From assembly GCF_001426245.1 (NCBI RefSeq), contig NZ_LMCM01000006.1, positions 222,865 through 286,864 of the forward strand: DNA of 64,000 nucleotides. Direction: 5' to 3'. This document shows, piece by piece, positions 8,246 through 17,047 of the stretch; position 1 is the stretch's first letter; every line of letters starts with the position of its first letter. The DNA is from Phycicoccus sp. Root101 (GTDB taxonomy: Bacteria; Actinomycetota; Actinomycetes; Actinomycetales; Dermatophilaceae). Position numbers and translations under genes: made by a program. The notes beneath the pieces were generated by a model that worked only from the letters and a program-made list of their open reading frames with translations, was not told where the DNA came from and ran no database searches.

Positions 8246-9469
8246 TCAGGCGTCGCCGACCGTGACGGCCTCGGCCTCGAGGTCGCGCTCCTCGATCGTG
8301 CGCTCGGTGGTGGCGTGGCCGTGCACCTCGTCGGTCGCCATCACCTCCCGACGGGCGGTGAGCAGCACGAGCACCGCGAGCACGACGGCTCCGGAACCCA
8401 CCCAGAAGGGGATGTGCACCGAGCGCTCACCGAGCTTGCCGGCGAGGTATGGCGCGACGGCACCCCCGCCGAAGCGGACGAAGCTGTAGGCCGCGGAGGC
8501 GACCCCGCGCTCGACCGGCGAGACCTTCATGACCGTCTCGGTGATGAGGGTGTTGTTGATGCCGAGGAACGCTCCGGCGACGATGACGCCGACGACGAGG
8601 ACCGGCTTGTGCTCGGTGCCGATCGCCATGGCCGCGAGCACGATCGCGAAGCCGATGAGCGCCCCGACGATGCCGGGCAGCGTGCCGAACCGGCGCTGCA
8701 GCCGCGGGGCGACGACCACCGAGGTGAAGGCGAGCAGCACGCCCCAGCCGAAGAAGACCAGGCCGACCTCGTGGGCGCCCATGGCAAGCGGGAACGGCGT
8801 GAAGGCGAGCAGCGTGAAGAAGCCGAAGTTGTAGAGCAGGGCGGTGATGCCGACGGTCAGCAGTCCTCGGTGCGAGAGCGCCTTGAGGGGCGCGGCGAGG
8901 CTGGTGCCGCCGCCGGTCGGCTTCGTCGGGGGCAGGGTGGCCACGATGCCGATGAAGGCGATGGCCATGAGCGCGGAGACGCCCCAGAAGGGCCAGCGCC
9001 ACGAGTGGCCGCCGAGCCAGCCACCCAGCAGCGGACCGGTGGCGATCCCGACCCCCAGCGCGGCTTCGTAGAGGATGATCGCCTGGCCGACCGACCCTCG
9101 GGCGGCGCTGACGATCGTGGCCAGGGCGGTGGCGATGAACAGCGCGTTGCCGAGGCCCCACACCGCGCGGAAGGCGACGATGCCGCCCACGGAGTCCTGG
9201 GCCCCGGCGAGGCCGGCGCCCACGATGATGACGAGCAGGCCGACGAGCAGGGTGCGCTTGGCCCCGACCCGGCTGGACACCCAGCCGGTGCCGAGCATGG
9301 CCACTCCCATGACGGCCATGTAGCTGGTGAACAGCAGCGACACCTGCGAGGCGCTGGCCCCGAGGTCGTCGGCGATGGGCTTGAGGATGGGGTCGACGAG
9401 GCCGATGCCCATGAAGGCGATGACACAGGCGAGGGCGACGGACCAGACGGTCCTGGGTTGGCGCCACAT
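8246..9469 (-). CDS. MFS drug-type efflux transporter
   Basis: A 407-residue major facilitator with about twelve membrane helices. The loop 2-3 motif is in GWVSSRVGAKRTLLVG, and the helix 5 region reads GIATGPLLGGWLG, as in proton-coupled drug exporters (DHA1/Bcr-like). The C-terminal 40 residues are acidic and cytosolic. The start is ATG 9469, 17 bases after the MarR gene and preceded by AAAGGA; the longer open frame upstream is a shadow of marR. Expression is probably controlled by the MarR protein at the 9938-9962 operator. Confidence 0.88.
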   Translation of the reverse strand: MWRQPRTVWSVALACVIAFMGIGLVDPILKPIADDLGASASQVSLLFTSYMAVMGVAMLGTGWVSSRVGAKRTLLVGLLVIIVGAGLAGAQDSVGGIVAFRAVWGLGNALFIATALATIVSAARGSVGQAIILYEAALGVGIATGPLLGGWLGGHSWRWPFWGVSALMAIAFIGIVATLPPTKPTGGGTSLAAPLKALSHRGLLTVGITALLYNFGFFTLLAFTPFPLAMGAHEVGLVFFGWGVLLAFTSVVVAPRLQRRFGTLPGIVGALIGFAIVLAAMAIGTEHKPVLVVGVIVAGAFLGINNTLITETVMKVSPVERGVASAAYSFVRFGGGAVAPYLAGKLGERSVHIPFWVGSGAVVLAVLVLLTARREVMATDEVHGHATTERTIEERDLEAEAVTVGDA

Positions 9470-9486
9470 GAGTGGTGGACGTCCTT

Positions 9487-9930
9487 TCAGTGGTGGGTGT
9501 CGGTGCGGGCGGCCCGGAGGAGCAGGTCGTCCAGGGCGGCGACGGCGGCGCGCAGCTGCGCGACCTCCGACTCGTCCAGGCTGGCGAGGGTGGGGGAGAG
9601 GACCGCGGCGCGAGCCCGTCGGATCTCCTCGAGCGTGTCCCGGCCGGCCGGCGTCAGCGACAGCAGGCTGGCCCGGGCGTCGGCGGGGTCGGGGACCCGT
9701 CCCGCCCACCCCTGGGACTCGAGGCGCTGCAGCGCGGTCGACATCGTCGGCTGGCTGCAGTGGTCGGCCTCGGCCAGCGCGCTCACGCGGGCCGGGCCGA
9801 GCTCGTCGAGCAGGGCCAGGAGCCGCGCCTGGGCGTACGACACGTCGAACGCGGCGAGTCGCGAGGCCCAGCGGGACAGCCGGGCAGCAGACCGCAGCAG
9901 GTCGTTGGCAACCGTCTCCCTCGGGTTCAT
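9487..9930 (-). CDS. MarR-family transcriptional regulator
   Basis: A 147-residue winged-helix protein. The recognition-helix region is in ADHCSQPTMSTALQRLESQGW, followed by the wing VPDPADARASLLSLTPAGR. It is the first gene of a two-gene operon with the MFS exporter. The ATG at 9930 is leaderless, with TAAACT six bases before it. A 25-bp inverted repeat lies across its own promoter, so autoregulation relieved by a ligand is the expected behaviour. The peroxiredoxin gene reads away from the same region and may share control. Confidence 0.9.
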   Translation of the reverse strand: MNPRETVANDLLRSAARLSRWASRLAAFDVSYAQARLLALLDELGPARVSALAEADHCSQPTMSTALQRLESQGWAGRVPDPADARASLLSLTPAGRDTLEEIRRARAAVLSPTLASLDESEVAQLRAAVAALDDLLLRAARTDTHH

Positions 9931-9936
9931 GGTCCC

Positions 9937-9965
9937 AGTTTACATAGTTCACCTATATAAACCAA
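9937..9965 (-). promoter_or_regulatory. marR promoter with overlapping palindromic operator
   Basis: On the minus strand, -35 TTGGTT (9960-9965), a 17-base spacer and -10 TAAACT (9937-9942) precede the marR ATG by six bases. The inverted repeat 9938-9962 has arms GTTTACATAG and CTATATAAAC (one mismatch) around a 5-base centre and covers the spacer and most of both boxes. This is the expected placement for a MarR repressor site. The AT-rich stretch is unusual for this genome. Confidence 0.75.
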
Positions 9966-10062
9966 TCCGGCCGGTCGGTCGTGGCGAACTGCTCCCGGAC
10001 GTGCAGGGTCCATCCGATCCTGCGCACCGCCCGGACCGACCGACCGCAGCAGGAGGCACCCC

Positions 10063-10527
10063 ATGAAGTCACTTCGCATCGGAGAGCTCGCACCGGAGTT
10101 CGAGCTTCCCGACCAGGGCGGTCGGACCCGCAGCCTGACCGGCCTGCTGGAGGAGGGGAGTGTCGTGCTCTTCTTCTACCCCGCAGCGCTCAGCGGCGGC
10201 TGCACCAAGGAGGCGTGCCACTTCCGCAACCTGCGCGCCGAGTTCGCCGCCGTGGGTGCCCAGCCGGTCGGCATCAGCATGGACACCGTCGAGGCGCAGT
10301 CGCAGTTCGACGGCAAGGAGTCGCTGGGCATGCCGCTGCTCTCCGATGCCGACGGTGCCGTGGCGACGGCCTTCGGGGTGCGCCGGAAGTACATCACCCC
10401 CGTGAAGCGCGCGACCTTCGTCATCGCCCCCGACCGCAGGATCATCGAGGTCATCGAGTCCGAGTGGAGCATGGAGAAGCACGCCGACACGGCGCTCCAG
10501 GTGCTCGGCGCTGCCGTCAGGCGCTGA
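10063..10527 (+). CDS. Peroxiredoxin, BCP/PrxQ type
   Basis: A 154-residue thiol peroxidase that reduces hydroperoxides. The peroxidatic Cys47 and putative resolving Cys52 are in GGCTKEACHF; the DAPEF-like opening and FVIAPDRRI stretch fit the AhpC/TSA fold. No signal peptide. A strong AGGAGG lies eight bases before ATG 10063. It is divergent from marR with 132 bases between starts, so the marR operator may also affect its expression. Confidence 0.88.
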   Translation: MKSLRIGELAPEFELPDQGGRTRSLTGLLEEGSVVLFFYPAALSGGCTKEACHFRNLRAEFAAVGAQPVGISMDTVEAQSQFDGKESLGMPLLSDADGAVATAFGVRRKYITPVKRATFVIAPDRRIIEVIESEWSMEKHADTALQVLGAAVRR

Positions 10528-10559
10528 CGCAGGACCTCCGGGCCGGTGCGGGCTTGCCC

Positions 10560-12095
10560 TCAGGCGCGCAGGGACCGCACCGTGTCGACGGTGTCGGCCT
10601 GTTCGGCGGTCTTGTCGTCGCGGTAGCGGATGACGCGGGCGAACCGCAGCGCCATGCCTCCGGGGTAGCGCGAGGACGTCTGGATGCCGTCGAACGCGAT
10701 CTCGACCACCTGCTCGGGACGGACGTGCACGACGTGTCCCTTGCGGTGCGTCTCGAGCTCGAGGAACCGCGCCGTCTGCCAGGTGAGGATCTCGTCGGTC
10801 ATCCCCTTGAACGTCTTGCCCAGCATGACGAATCCATCGGTGTCGGGGTCACGGGCACCGAGGTGGATGTTGGAGAGCCAGCCCTCGCGCCGGCCGCTGC
10901 CCCACTCGACGGCCAGGACCACGAGGTCGAGGGTGTGCCGTGGCTTCACCTTCACCCACCCGGCACCTCGGCGCCCGGCGGCATACGGCGCCGACGGTGA
11001 CTTGACCACCACGCCCTCGTGGCCGTCGGTGACGAGGCGGTGGAAGAACTCGGCAGCCTGAGTCGGGGACGGCGCCAGGGTGCGTGGCACCTGCCACTGC
11101 CCGGGCACGAGGTCGGCGAGGCGGGCGAACCGCTCGGTGGCCGGCAGGTCGAGCAGGTCCTCGCCGTCCACGTGGAGCAGGTCGAAGAAGTAGGGGGTGA
11201 CGGGGACGGTCGCCCTCAGCTCGTCGACCCCGGTGCTGCTCATGGTGCGCGAGGCCGTCTCCTGGAACGGGCGTGGTCGACCGTCCTCGGTCAGCGCGAT
11301 CGCCTCACCGTCGATGACCAGCCGCTGGGCCGGCAGGGCCAGCACCGCCTCCACCACCTCGGGCAGTCGGTCGGTGATGTCGTCCAGGGAGCGGGTGAAG
11401 AGCCTGACCTCGTCGCCGTCGCGATGGGCCTGGAGGCGGATGCCGTCGAGCTTGCCGTCGACGAAGACCCCGGCCCCGTCGTCAGGGGCGACCTGCTCCC
11501 AGGCGGCGTCCACGTCGGGAGCGGAGGCGGCCAGCATCGGCCGCACGGGGCGCCCGACCTCGAGGCCGATCTCCGCCAGCGCGGTGCTGCCGCCGGCCAG
11601 CGCGGCAGCCGCCACCGGGCCGGTGTGGCCGGCGAGCATCACGGCCCGCCGGACCTCCGTCTCGGGGACCTCGGACGCCGCGGCGATGGCGGCGAGCATC
11701 ACGCCGTCGAGGGCGCCCTGGCGGACCTGCCCGGTCACCAGCGCGCGCAGGTAGACCTGCTCGTCCTCGGTGAGCCGCTCGAACAGCTCGACGACCGCGG
11801 CGGCCCGCGAGGCCCCGCTGCCGCTGCCGGCGATCGCCCCGATCGAGGTGAGGGCGGCGTCGACCTCGGCCACCGTGACCGACGGCTCCGGGGCCGGGAC
11901 GGGCAGGGTGGACAGCCCGCGCCAGCTCACGCCGATGCGTCGCTGGGGGAGGACGCCGGACAGGTAGGCGGCGACCGTGGCCGCGTCGCCCGGGCCGGCC
12001 GCCCGCAGGGCGTCGGCCACCGCGGCCGTCTTGGCCAGCCTGGAACGGGTCGCGGAGGCCGCGTGGGAGGCGGCGACGACATCGGCGAGGAGCAC
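10560..12095 (-). CDS. ligB: ATP-dependent DNA ligase (LigB-like)
   Basis: A 511-residue ligase with an N-terminal DNA-binding region (about 1-190), an adenylylation domain with nucleophile Lys215 in [10 protein letters not shown], the ERxxID-type motif [11 protein letters not shown], motif V as VVKSP and GWVKVKP, and a C-terminal OB domain ending near [13 protein letters not shown]. Length and order match mycobacterial LigB, a non-essential ligase acting beside NAD-dependent LigA. GTG 12095 is leaderless (TAGGTT). It is convergent with the BCP gene. Confidence 0.92.
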   Translation of the reverse strand: MLLADVVAASHAASATRSRLAKTAAVADALRAAGPGDAATVAAYLSGVLPQRRIGVSWRGLSTLPVPAPEPSVTVAEVDAALTSIGAIAGSGSGASRAAAVVELFERLTEDEQVYLRALVTGQVRQGALDGVMLAAIAAASEVPETEVRRAVMLAGHTGPVAAAALAGGSTALAEIGLEVGRPVRPMLAASAPDVDAAWEQVAPDDGAGVFVDGKLDGIRLQAHRDGDEVRLFTRSLDDITDRLPEVVEAVLALPAQRLVIDGEAIALTEDGRPRPFQETASRTMSSTGVDELRATVPVTPYFFDLLHVDGEDLLDLPATERFARLADLVPGQWQVPRTLAPSPTQAAEFFHRLVTDGHEGVVVKSPSAPYAAGRRGAGWVKVKPRHTLDLVVLAVEWGSGRREGWLSNIHLGARDPDTDGFVMLGKTFKGMTDEILTWQTARFLELETHRKGHVVHVRPEQVVEIAFDGIQTSSRYPGGMALRFARVIRYRDDKTAEQADTVDTVRSLRA

Positions 12096-12101
12096 GCCCC
12101 G

Positions 12102-12107
12102 AACCTA
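12102..12107 (-). promoter_or_regulatory. -10 element, leaderless start at 12095
   Basis: TAGGTT on the minus strand, six bases before the GTG of the DNA ligase gene. Confidence 0.5.
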
Positions 12108-12131
12108 GTCGCCGCCGCCGACAGCCGCCGG

Positions 12132-13250
12132 TCAGCCGGCGAGCACGTCCGCGAGGTCGACCGAGTCGAACCCGTGGGCCTCCGCAACGGGGGCGTACGT
12201 CACGTGGCCGTCGTGGGTGTTGAGCCCGAGGGCGAGTGGACGGTTCGCCGACAGCGCGGCCTGCCACCCCTGGTTGGCGAGCTGCACGGCATACGGGAGG
12301 GTCACGTTGGTGAGGGCGTAGGTGCTGGTGTGCGGCACCGCGCCGGGCATGTTGGCGACGCAGTAGAAGACCGAGTTGTGCACCGCGTAGGTGGGGTCGG
12401 CGTGGGTCGTCGGTCGGGAGTCCTCGAAGCAGCCGCCCTGGTCGATGGAGATGTCGACGAGCACCGAGCCGGGCTTCATCCGGGAGACCTGCTCGTTGGT
12501 GACGAGCTTGGGCGCCTTGGCGCCGGGGACGAGGACCGCACCGATGACGAGGTCGGCGTCGGCGATCGCGCGCTCCACCTCGTAGGCGTTGGAGGCGACG
12601 GTCTGGCAGTGGCCCTGGTAGATGGCGTCGGCGTGCCGCAGCTTGCTGATGTCGCGGTCCAGGAGCAGCACCTCGGCCTGCATGCCGAGGGCGATCGCGG
12701 CAGCGTTCATGCCGGAGACTCCGGCACCGATGACGACCACCTTCGCGGCGTACACCCCGCTCACACCGCCCATGAGGACGCCACGACCACCCTGCGCGCG
12801 CATCAGCGTCTGTGCGCCCACCTGCGGCGCGAGGCGACCCGCGACCTCGGACATGGGGGCCAGGAGGGGCAGTGAGCGGTCGGGCAGCTCGACGGTCTCG
12901 TAGGCGATGCCGGTGACCTTGCGCTTGACCAGCTCCTCCGTGAGGGCCCGGTCCGCGGCGAGGTGCAGGTAGGTGAAGAGGGTCTGGCCCTCGCGCATCC
13001 GGTGGTACTCCGGCTCGATCGGCTCCTTGACCTTGAGGATAAGGTCCCCGGTGCCCCACACGTCGTCGGCGGTGTCGAGGATCTTCGCGCCGGCTGCGAC
13101 GTAGTCCTCGTCGAGGATCGAGGAGCCGACTCCGGCGTCCTTCTCGACGTACACCTCGTGGCCCTGGACGACGAGCTCGTGCACCCCCGACGGCGTGATG
13201 GCGACCCGGTACTCGTTGTTCTTGACCTCGCGGGGGATCCCGACCTTCAT
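12132..13250 (-). CDS. ald: Alanine dehydrogenase
   Basis: A 372-residue NAD-dependent enzyme interconverting L-alanine and pyruvate plus ammonia. It opens with [23 protein letters not shown], carries the substrate-site segment [11 protein letters not shown], and has a Rossmann nucleotide-binding [10 protein letters not shown] near residue 175. The start is ATG 13250, preceded by GAGGAG; the extra 21 residues of the longer open frame are Arg-rich and not family-like. Length equals that of characterised Ald enzymes. It ends 36 bases from the ligase start. Confidence 0.95.
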   Translation of the reverse strand: MKVGIPREVKNNEYRVAITPSGVHELVVQGHEVYVEKDAGVGSSILDEDYVAAGAKILDTADDVWGTGDLILKVKEPIEPEYHRMREGQTLFTYLHLAADRALTEELVKRKVTGIAYETVELPDRSLPLLAPMSEVAGRLAPQVGAQTLMRAQGGRGVLMGGVSGVYAAKVVVIGAGVSGMNAAAIALGMQAEVLLLDRDISKLRHADAIYQGHCQTVASNAYEVERAIADADLVIGAVLVPGAKAPKLVTNEQVSRMKPGSVLVDISIDQGGCFEDSRPTTHADPTYAVHNSVFYCVANMPGAVPHTSTYALTNVTLPYAVQLANQGWQAALSANRPLALGLNTHDGHVTYAPVAEAHGFDSVDLADVLAG

Positions 13251-13344
13251 GTGACGCTCCTCCATGGTTCGGCGTGGTCCTCGAACAATGGCGGAGTTGC
13301 GGCGCCCTGCCAACCTCCGTCGGCAGGTCCGTGCTCGCGACGGC

Positions 13345-13530
13345 TCAGGCGGCCAGCCGCTCGGAGTGACCGAGGGCGTCGACGAGGGCCTGTCGCCACG
13401 AGACCACCTCGTGGCCGGTGCGGCAGGAGGCGCCGCCGCACGAACACATCCAGACCCAGCTACCGGTCGTCGCGCGGAACACCATCGGGTGGTGGTGGGC
13501 GACGTTCCTGCGGTGCGAGCGGACGGTCAT
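13345..13530 (-). CDS. 61-residue Cys-rich mini-protein, copy A
   Basis: From ATG 13530 this encodes 61 residues with the core WVWMCSCGGASCRT followed by WRQALVDALGHSERLA. Three cysteines (29, 31, 36) and a conserved His55 could form a metal site or redox centre, but this is inference. It is the same length as the next gene upstream and identical at about 32 of 61 positions without gaps. An AGGAA lies upstream. Function unknown. The longer open frame extends beyond the similarity and is not needed. Confidence 0.7.
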   Translation of the reverse strand: MTVRSHRRNVAHHHPMVFRATTGSWVWMCSCGGASCRTGHEVVSWRQALVDALGHSERLAA

Positions 13531-13642
13531 GGCAGGTTCCTGGGTGGGAGGGGTGGACGGTGTGGTTCCAGTGATGAGGAGGCGTCGGACGCGTTCCAGA
13601 TACACGGGCCGGCCGGGTGGGGGTCCCCGACACGGTGGTGGC

Positions 13643-13828
13643 TCAGGGAGCGACTGCGGAGGAGTGGTTGAGCGCACCGATCAGGGCGACCCTCCAGGGC
13701 GTTGCCTCGCGGGTGGTGCGGCACGAGGCGCCGCCACAGGAGCACGCCCAGACCCAGCCACCCTGGCTGGAGCGCTGGACGCGGGGGTGGTGGAGGGCTG
13801 AGGACCGGTGGGCCGTGCGGGTGTTCAC
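13643..13828 (-). CDS. 61-residue Cys-rich mini-protein, copy B
   Basis: Paralogue of the neighbouring 61-residue protein, with core WVWACSCGGASCRT and tail WRVALIGALNHSSAVA. GTG 13828 is chosen because it gives exactly 61 residues, like copy A, and has TACATT six bases upstream. Conservation of HHP, WVW, the CSCGGASC core and the WR-AL-AL-HS tail, with changes elsewhere, indicates selection after tandem duplication. I do not recognise a named family. Confidence 0.7.
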   Translation of the reverse strand: MNTRTAHRSSALHHPRVQRSSQGGWVWACSCGGASCRTTREATPWRVALIGALNHSSAVAP

Positions 13829-13834
13829 GTGTCG

Positions 13835-13840
13835 AATGTA
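13835..13840 (-). promoter_or_regulatory. -10 element, leaderless start at 13828
   Basis: TACATT on the minus strand, six bases before the GTG of mini-protein copy B. Copy A may be read from the same transcript. Confidence 0.45.
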
Positions 13841-13964
13841 GGACGCGTGCCAGCACGCCCACGCGTCGCCGCGCCGTGGGTCGGCCACCCTCGGGAGGCA
13901 TCCCACCCGAACGGACGAGGCCGGTATGGGGAGTTGTCACCACCCCGGCGTAGGGGCGGTGGGC

Positions 13965-15146
13965 TCAGCCGGCGCTGAAGACGTTCGGGACCGCGCGCTG
14001 CGCCTCGGAGAGACCGCGGTCCAGCCGGACGACGGTGCCCGAGGGCAGCCGCGCCAGCATCGTCGTGGAGCCACCCCCGTCGAGGTTGGTGGCGTTCCAG
14101 GCGCCCAGCTTCTGGAGGTAGTCGGCCATCTGGTGGATCGTCGCGCCGCCGTAGCGGACGCCGTTGACCGTGGCCCGTCCGGAGACCGTCACGAACAGCA
14201 GGTCGCCGGCCTTGGTCCAGCCGATCGCGGTCCGCGGGCGGAGCAGCTCGTCGCGGGCACCGCAGGTGCCGCCGTTCTTCACCCCTGCGTTGAGGTAGCG
14301 GGCACCCCGGCCCACCGCCTCCCAGACGGCGATGGACGCGTCCGTGTGGGCGGCATACGACACGGACACGGCGTTGCCCACGCGGAGGCTGGACAGCCAG
14401 GTGGCGGTCGCACCGGTGCCGGTGAGGATCGTCTGCCCGGAGGCCGGCACCTTGCCGCGGCTCGTGCCGGTCCGCAGCGCGACCACCTTGCCCCCGACGA
14501 CGACGACGTCCACCGAGCCGTAGGGGCGCGACTGCGAGCCCCAGGCAGTCGTGTAGACGGTGACGCCCTCGGTCACGGCCTGCCAGTTGAGTCCGGTGAC
14601 GGTGCGCGCGCCCTTGCTGCCGGCCGAGGCCGAACCGGTGAGCCAGAGCTTGGTCGGCACCGACGCACCGCTCTTGCTCACGGCGATGACGGCGTCCTTG
14701 ACCGAACGCGCCTTGGTGACCTGGCCCCCGACCATCTGCGGCAGGTCGGGCAGTGCGCCCCGAGTGGGGTCGAAGACCCCACCGTTGACCATGACGACCG
14801 CGCCGGGGGCCCCCTTGAGGTAGGCCGACGGCGTGCTGGCCTTGGTGAGCGCAGCCGCTGCCCTGACCCGCGGGTGCAGCGCCGACGACGCCGGAACGCG
14901 CACGACGACGATGCGGGTCGACGCCTGGGGGTTGCTCGGGGTGGGGCCGGTGTCCCAGATCCTGGCGCTGAGGCCGCCGGCCAGCCTGGTCGTCGTCGGC
15001 GTCCGCGACAGGAGGGCCGGCGTCGCCCGGCAGGTCGCTGCCGTGGCGCTCGTCGCCACCGGGGCGGTGACCAGCAGGGCGCCGGCGAGGGCGGGGACGA
15101 GCAGGGGGGCGACGGCGCGCAGACCGCGGGCGGGGGAGCTGGGCAC
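13965..15146 (-). CDS. Exported phosphodiester glycosidase-family protein
   Basis: A 393-residue protein from GTG 15146 (AGGA six bases ahead). Residues 1-36 form a signal peptide (LRAVAPLLVPALAGALL, then TSATAA). The C-terminal half carries the NAGPA/DUF2233 hallmarks: AVVMVNGGVFDP, RTAIGWTKAGDLLFVTVSGR and NLDGGGSTTML. Family members cleave sugar-phosphodiester links; the substrate in this organism is unknown. The longer frame to 15296 would place Pro/Arg-rich sequence before the signal peptide and is rejected. Confidence 0.85.
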   Translation of the reverse strand: MPSSPARGLRAVAPLLVPALAGALLVTAPVATSATAATCRATPALLSRTPTTTRLAGGLSARIWDTGPTPSNPQASTRIVVVRVPASSALHPRVRAAAALTKASTPSAYLKGAPGAVVMVNGGVFDPTRGALPDLPQMVGGQVTKARSVKDAVIAVSKSGASVPTKLWLTGSASAGSKGARTVTGLNWQAVTEGVTVYTTAWGSQSRPYGSVDVVVVGGKVVALRTGTSRGKVPASGQTILTGTGATATWLSSLRVGNAVSVSYAAHTDASIAVWEAVGRGARYLNAGVKNGGTCGARDELLRPRTAIGWTKAGDLLFVTVSGRATVNGVRYGGATIHQMADYLQKLGAWNATNLDGGGSTTMLARLPSGTVVRLDRGLSEAQRAVPNVFSAG

Positions 15147-15335
15147 GAGGGGTCCTGGGGGCTGCGGGGGACGGAGGGCCCCCACGCTAGGTCGGCCCGC
15201 CGCCGGGCGTGGGGTGGTCGCAGAGGGTCGATCCGTTCGGACGAGGGGGTATGGCGCACGGACCCCCGGGTGGGTGCCGGTCGACGGTGGACGCACGTCC
15301 GATTCGTGCCGGATTTTCGTTGGGACCGAGGCGGT

Positions 15336-15365
15336 TTGGGAGTTGTGGCCGCTGACGTGTATCGT
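15336..15365 (+). promoter_or_regulatory. Candidate tRNA-Leu promoter
   Basis: TTGGGA (15336-15341), an 18-base spacer and TATCGT (15360-15365) sit about 47 bases ahead of the tRNA, giving a short leader. Confidence 0.45.
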
Positions 15366-15411
15366 TCCGGGTCGCAGCAGGCGCTCCTCTGGAGCGTGTG
15401 TGAAACACCTT

Positions 15412-15499
15412 GTCCGGGTGGCGGAATGGCAGACGCGCTAGCTTGAGGTGCTAGTGCCCTTTATCGGGCGTGGGGGTTCAAGTCCCCCTCCGGACACCA
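15412..15499 (+). tRNA. tRNA-Leu (anticodon GAG)
   Basis: The 88-base cloverleaf starts GTCCGGG and pairs with TCCGGAC before an encoded ACCA end. The anticodon stem CTAGC/GCTAG encloses the seven-base loop TTGAGGT, giving anticodon GAG. A long variable arm (TGCCCTTTATCGGGCG) marks it as a class II Leu tRNA, and the T arm contains GGTTCAAGTCC. It reads CTC/CTT leucine codons, abundant here. Confidence 0.97.
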
Positions 15500-15503
15500 G
15501 CGT

Positions 15504-15544
15504 GACGAAGGACCTCCAGGCGACTGGGGGTCCTTCGTCGTTTC
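15504..15544 (+). terminator. Hairpin terminator after tRNA-Leu
   Basis: Stem GACGAAGGACC (15504-15514) pairs perfectly with GGTCCTTCGTC (15529-15539), followed by GTTTC. Confidence 0.85.
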
Positions 15545-15557
15545 CCTCCCGCGCGCC

Positions 15558-15563
15558 TAGTGT
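15558..15563 (+). promoter_or_regulatory. -10 element, leaderless start at 15571
   Basis: TAGTGT seven bases before the ATG of the M20 peptidase gene. Confidence 0.5.
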
Positions 15564-15570
15564 GGACGGC

Positions 15571-16914
15571 ATGAGCGACGTCACCAGCCCTGCCCGCGAA
15601 GTCGAAGGTCCCGTCGACGAGGTCGTCCGGATCTGCCGGGACCTCATCCGCATCGACAGCACGAACTACGGGGACGGCAGCGGGCCGGGGGAGAAGGAGG
15701 CGGCCGCCTACGTCGTCGCCCAGCTGCGTGAGGTCGGCCTGGATCCGACCGTGGTCGAGAGCGACCCCGGCCGCACGAGCGTCATCGTGCGGGTCGAGGG
15801 CGAGGACCGCAGCCGCCCGGCCCTGTGCATCCACGGCCACCTCGACGTGGTGCCGGCCAACGCCGCCGACTGGCAGGTCGACCCGCTGAGCGCCGAGCTG
15901 CGCGACGGGTGCGTCTGGGGACGCGGAGCCGTGGACATGAAGGACATGGATGCCATGATCCTGGCCAACATCCGCGACCTCGCCCGCCGCGGCGCCAAGC
16001 CGCCGCGGGACGTCGTCTTCGCCTTCTTCGCCGACGAGGAGGCCGGTGGGGTCAAGGGTTCGCACCATGTCGTGAAGACCCGGCCCGAGCTGTTCGACGG
16101 GGTGACCGAGGCCGTCAGCGAGGTGGGGGGCTACAGCGTCACCGTGCCCACCAAGGACGGAGAGCAGACCCGCGCGTACCTCGTGCAGACCGCCGAGAAG
16201 GGGATCCTCTGGCTGCGCCTCGTGGCCACCGGACGCGCCGGCCACGGCTCGGTCCCGAACCCCGACAACGCGATCGTCCACCTGGCCGAGGCGATCAGCC
16301 GGATCAACGCGCACAAGTGGCCCCGCGAGTACATCGCGTCGGTCCGCGAGCTGCTCGACGGGCTGAGCGACCTCACCGGCACGAGCTACTCCGACGAGGA
16401 CCTCGACGAGCTGCTCGAGCACCTTGGAGGCGCCCAGGGGTTCGTCCGGGGGACGTTGCAGGACACCGCGAACTTCACGATGGCCGAGGCCGGCTACAAG
16501 CACAACGTCATCCCGCAGAGCGCCAGCGCCGCGCTCGACTGCCGCTTCCTCCCGGGTCACGACGAGGACCTGCTCGCGACGATCCGCGAGCTTGCCGGCG
16601 ACAAGGTCGAGGTGCAGGTCGTCCACCGCGACATCGCCCTCGACTCGCCCTTCGAGGGTGAGCTGGTCGACGCGATGACCGCCGCGCTGCTCGCCGAGGA
16701 CCCGGGTGCGCAGGTCCTGCCCTACTGCCTCTCCGGCGGCACGGACAACAAGGCCCTGAGCACCCTGGGCATCACCGGCTACGGCTTCGCCCCGTTGCAG
16801 CTCCCCGCCGACCTGGACTTCGCCCCGATGTTCCACGGCATCGACGAGCGGGTGCCGGTGTCGGCCCTCGAGTTCGGCGCCAAGGTGCTCCAGCGCTTCA
16901 TCGCCACCTGCTGA
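15571..16914 (+). CDS. M20/M25/M40-family metallopeptidase
   Basis: A 447-residue cytosolic dinuclear zinc hydrolase. Metal ligands and base are visible: CIHGHLDVVP (His90, Asp92), WGRGAVDMKDMDA, FAFFADEEAGG (catalytic and metal-binding Glu pair) and a late HGIDERVPV with a metal His. A dimerisation domain separates them (AGHGSVP to LDCRFLPG). Such proteins are dipeptidases or deacylases; the exact substrate is open. The start is set by TAGTGT; the frame running back into the tRNA is spurious. Confidence 0.9.
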   Translation: MSDVTSPAREVEGPVDEVVRICRDLIRIDSTNYGDGSGPGEKEAAAYVVAQLREVGLDPTVVESDPGRTSVIVRVEGEDRSRPALCIHGHLDVVPANAADWQVDPLSAELRDGCVWGRGAVDMKDMDAMILANIRDLARRGAKPPRDVVFAFFADEEAGGVKGSHHVVKTRPELFDGVTEAVSEVGGYSVTVPTKDGEQTRAYLVQTAEKGILWLRLVATGRAGHGSVPNPDNAIVHLAEAISRINAHKWPREYIASVRELLDGLSDLTGTSYSDEDLDELLEHLGGAQGFVRGTLQDTANFTMAEAGYKHNVIPQSASAALDCRFLPGHDEDLLATIRELAGDKVEVQVVHRDIALDSPFEGELVDAMTAALLAEDPGAQVLPYCLSGGTDNKALSTLGITGYGFAPLQLPADLDFAPMFHGIDERVPVSALEFGAKVLQRFIATC

Positions 16915-16919
16915 CAGGA

Positions 16920-16952
16920 GGTATGGCGCGTGGCCCGGCCGCGCGCCATACC
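16920..16952. repeat. Hairpin with GGTATGGCGCG arms
   Basis: GGTATGGCGCG (16920-16930) and CGCGCCATACC (16942-16952) form a perfect 11-bp stem around an 11-base loop, five bases after the M20 stop. It probably acts as a terminator, though no T run follows. The arm contains the heptamer GTATGGC that is over-represented in this window. Confidence 0.7.
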
Positions 16953-17047
16953 GGCCTCTCGCACGCGTTTGCTACTGACCCGTAGCGTTCGCCCCGCTGT
17001 CTCGTTTGACCGGATACAACCCCCGTGTGTCCGGCAAAGGAGCCACC

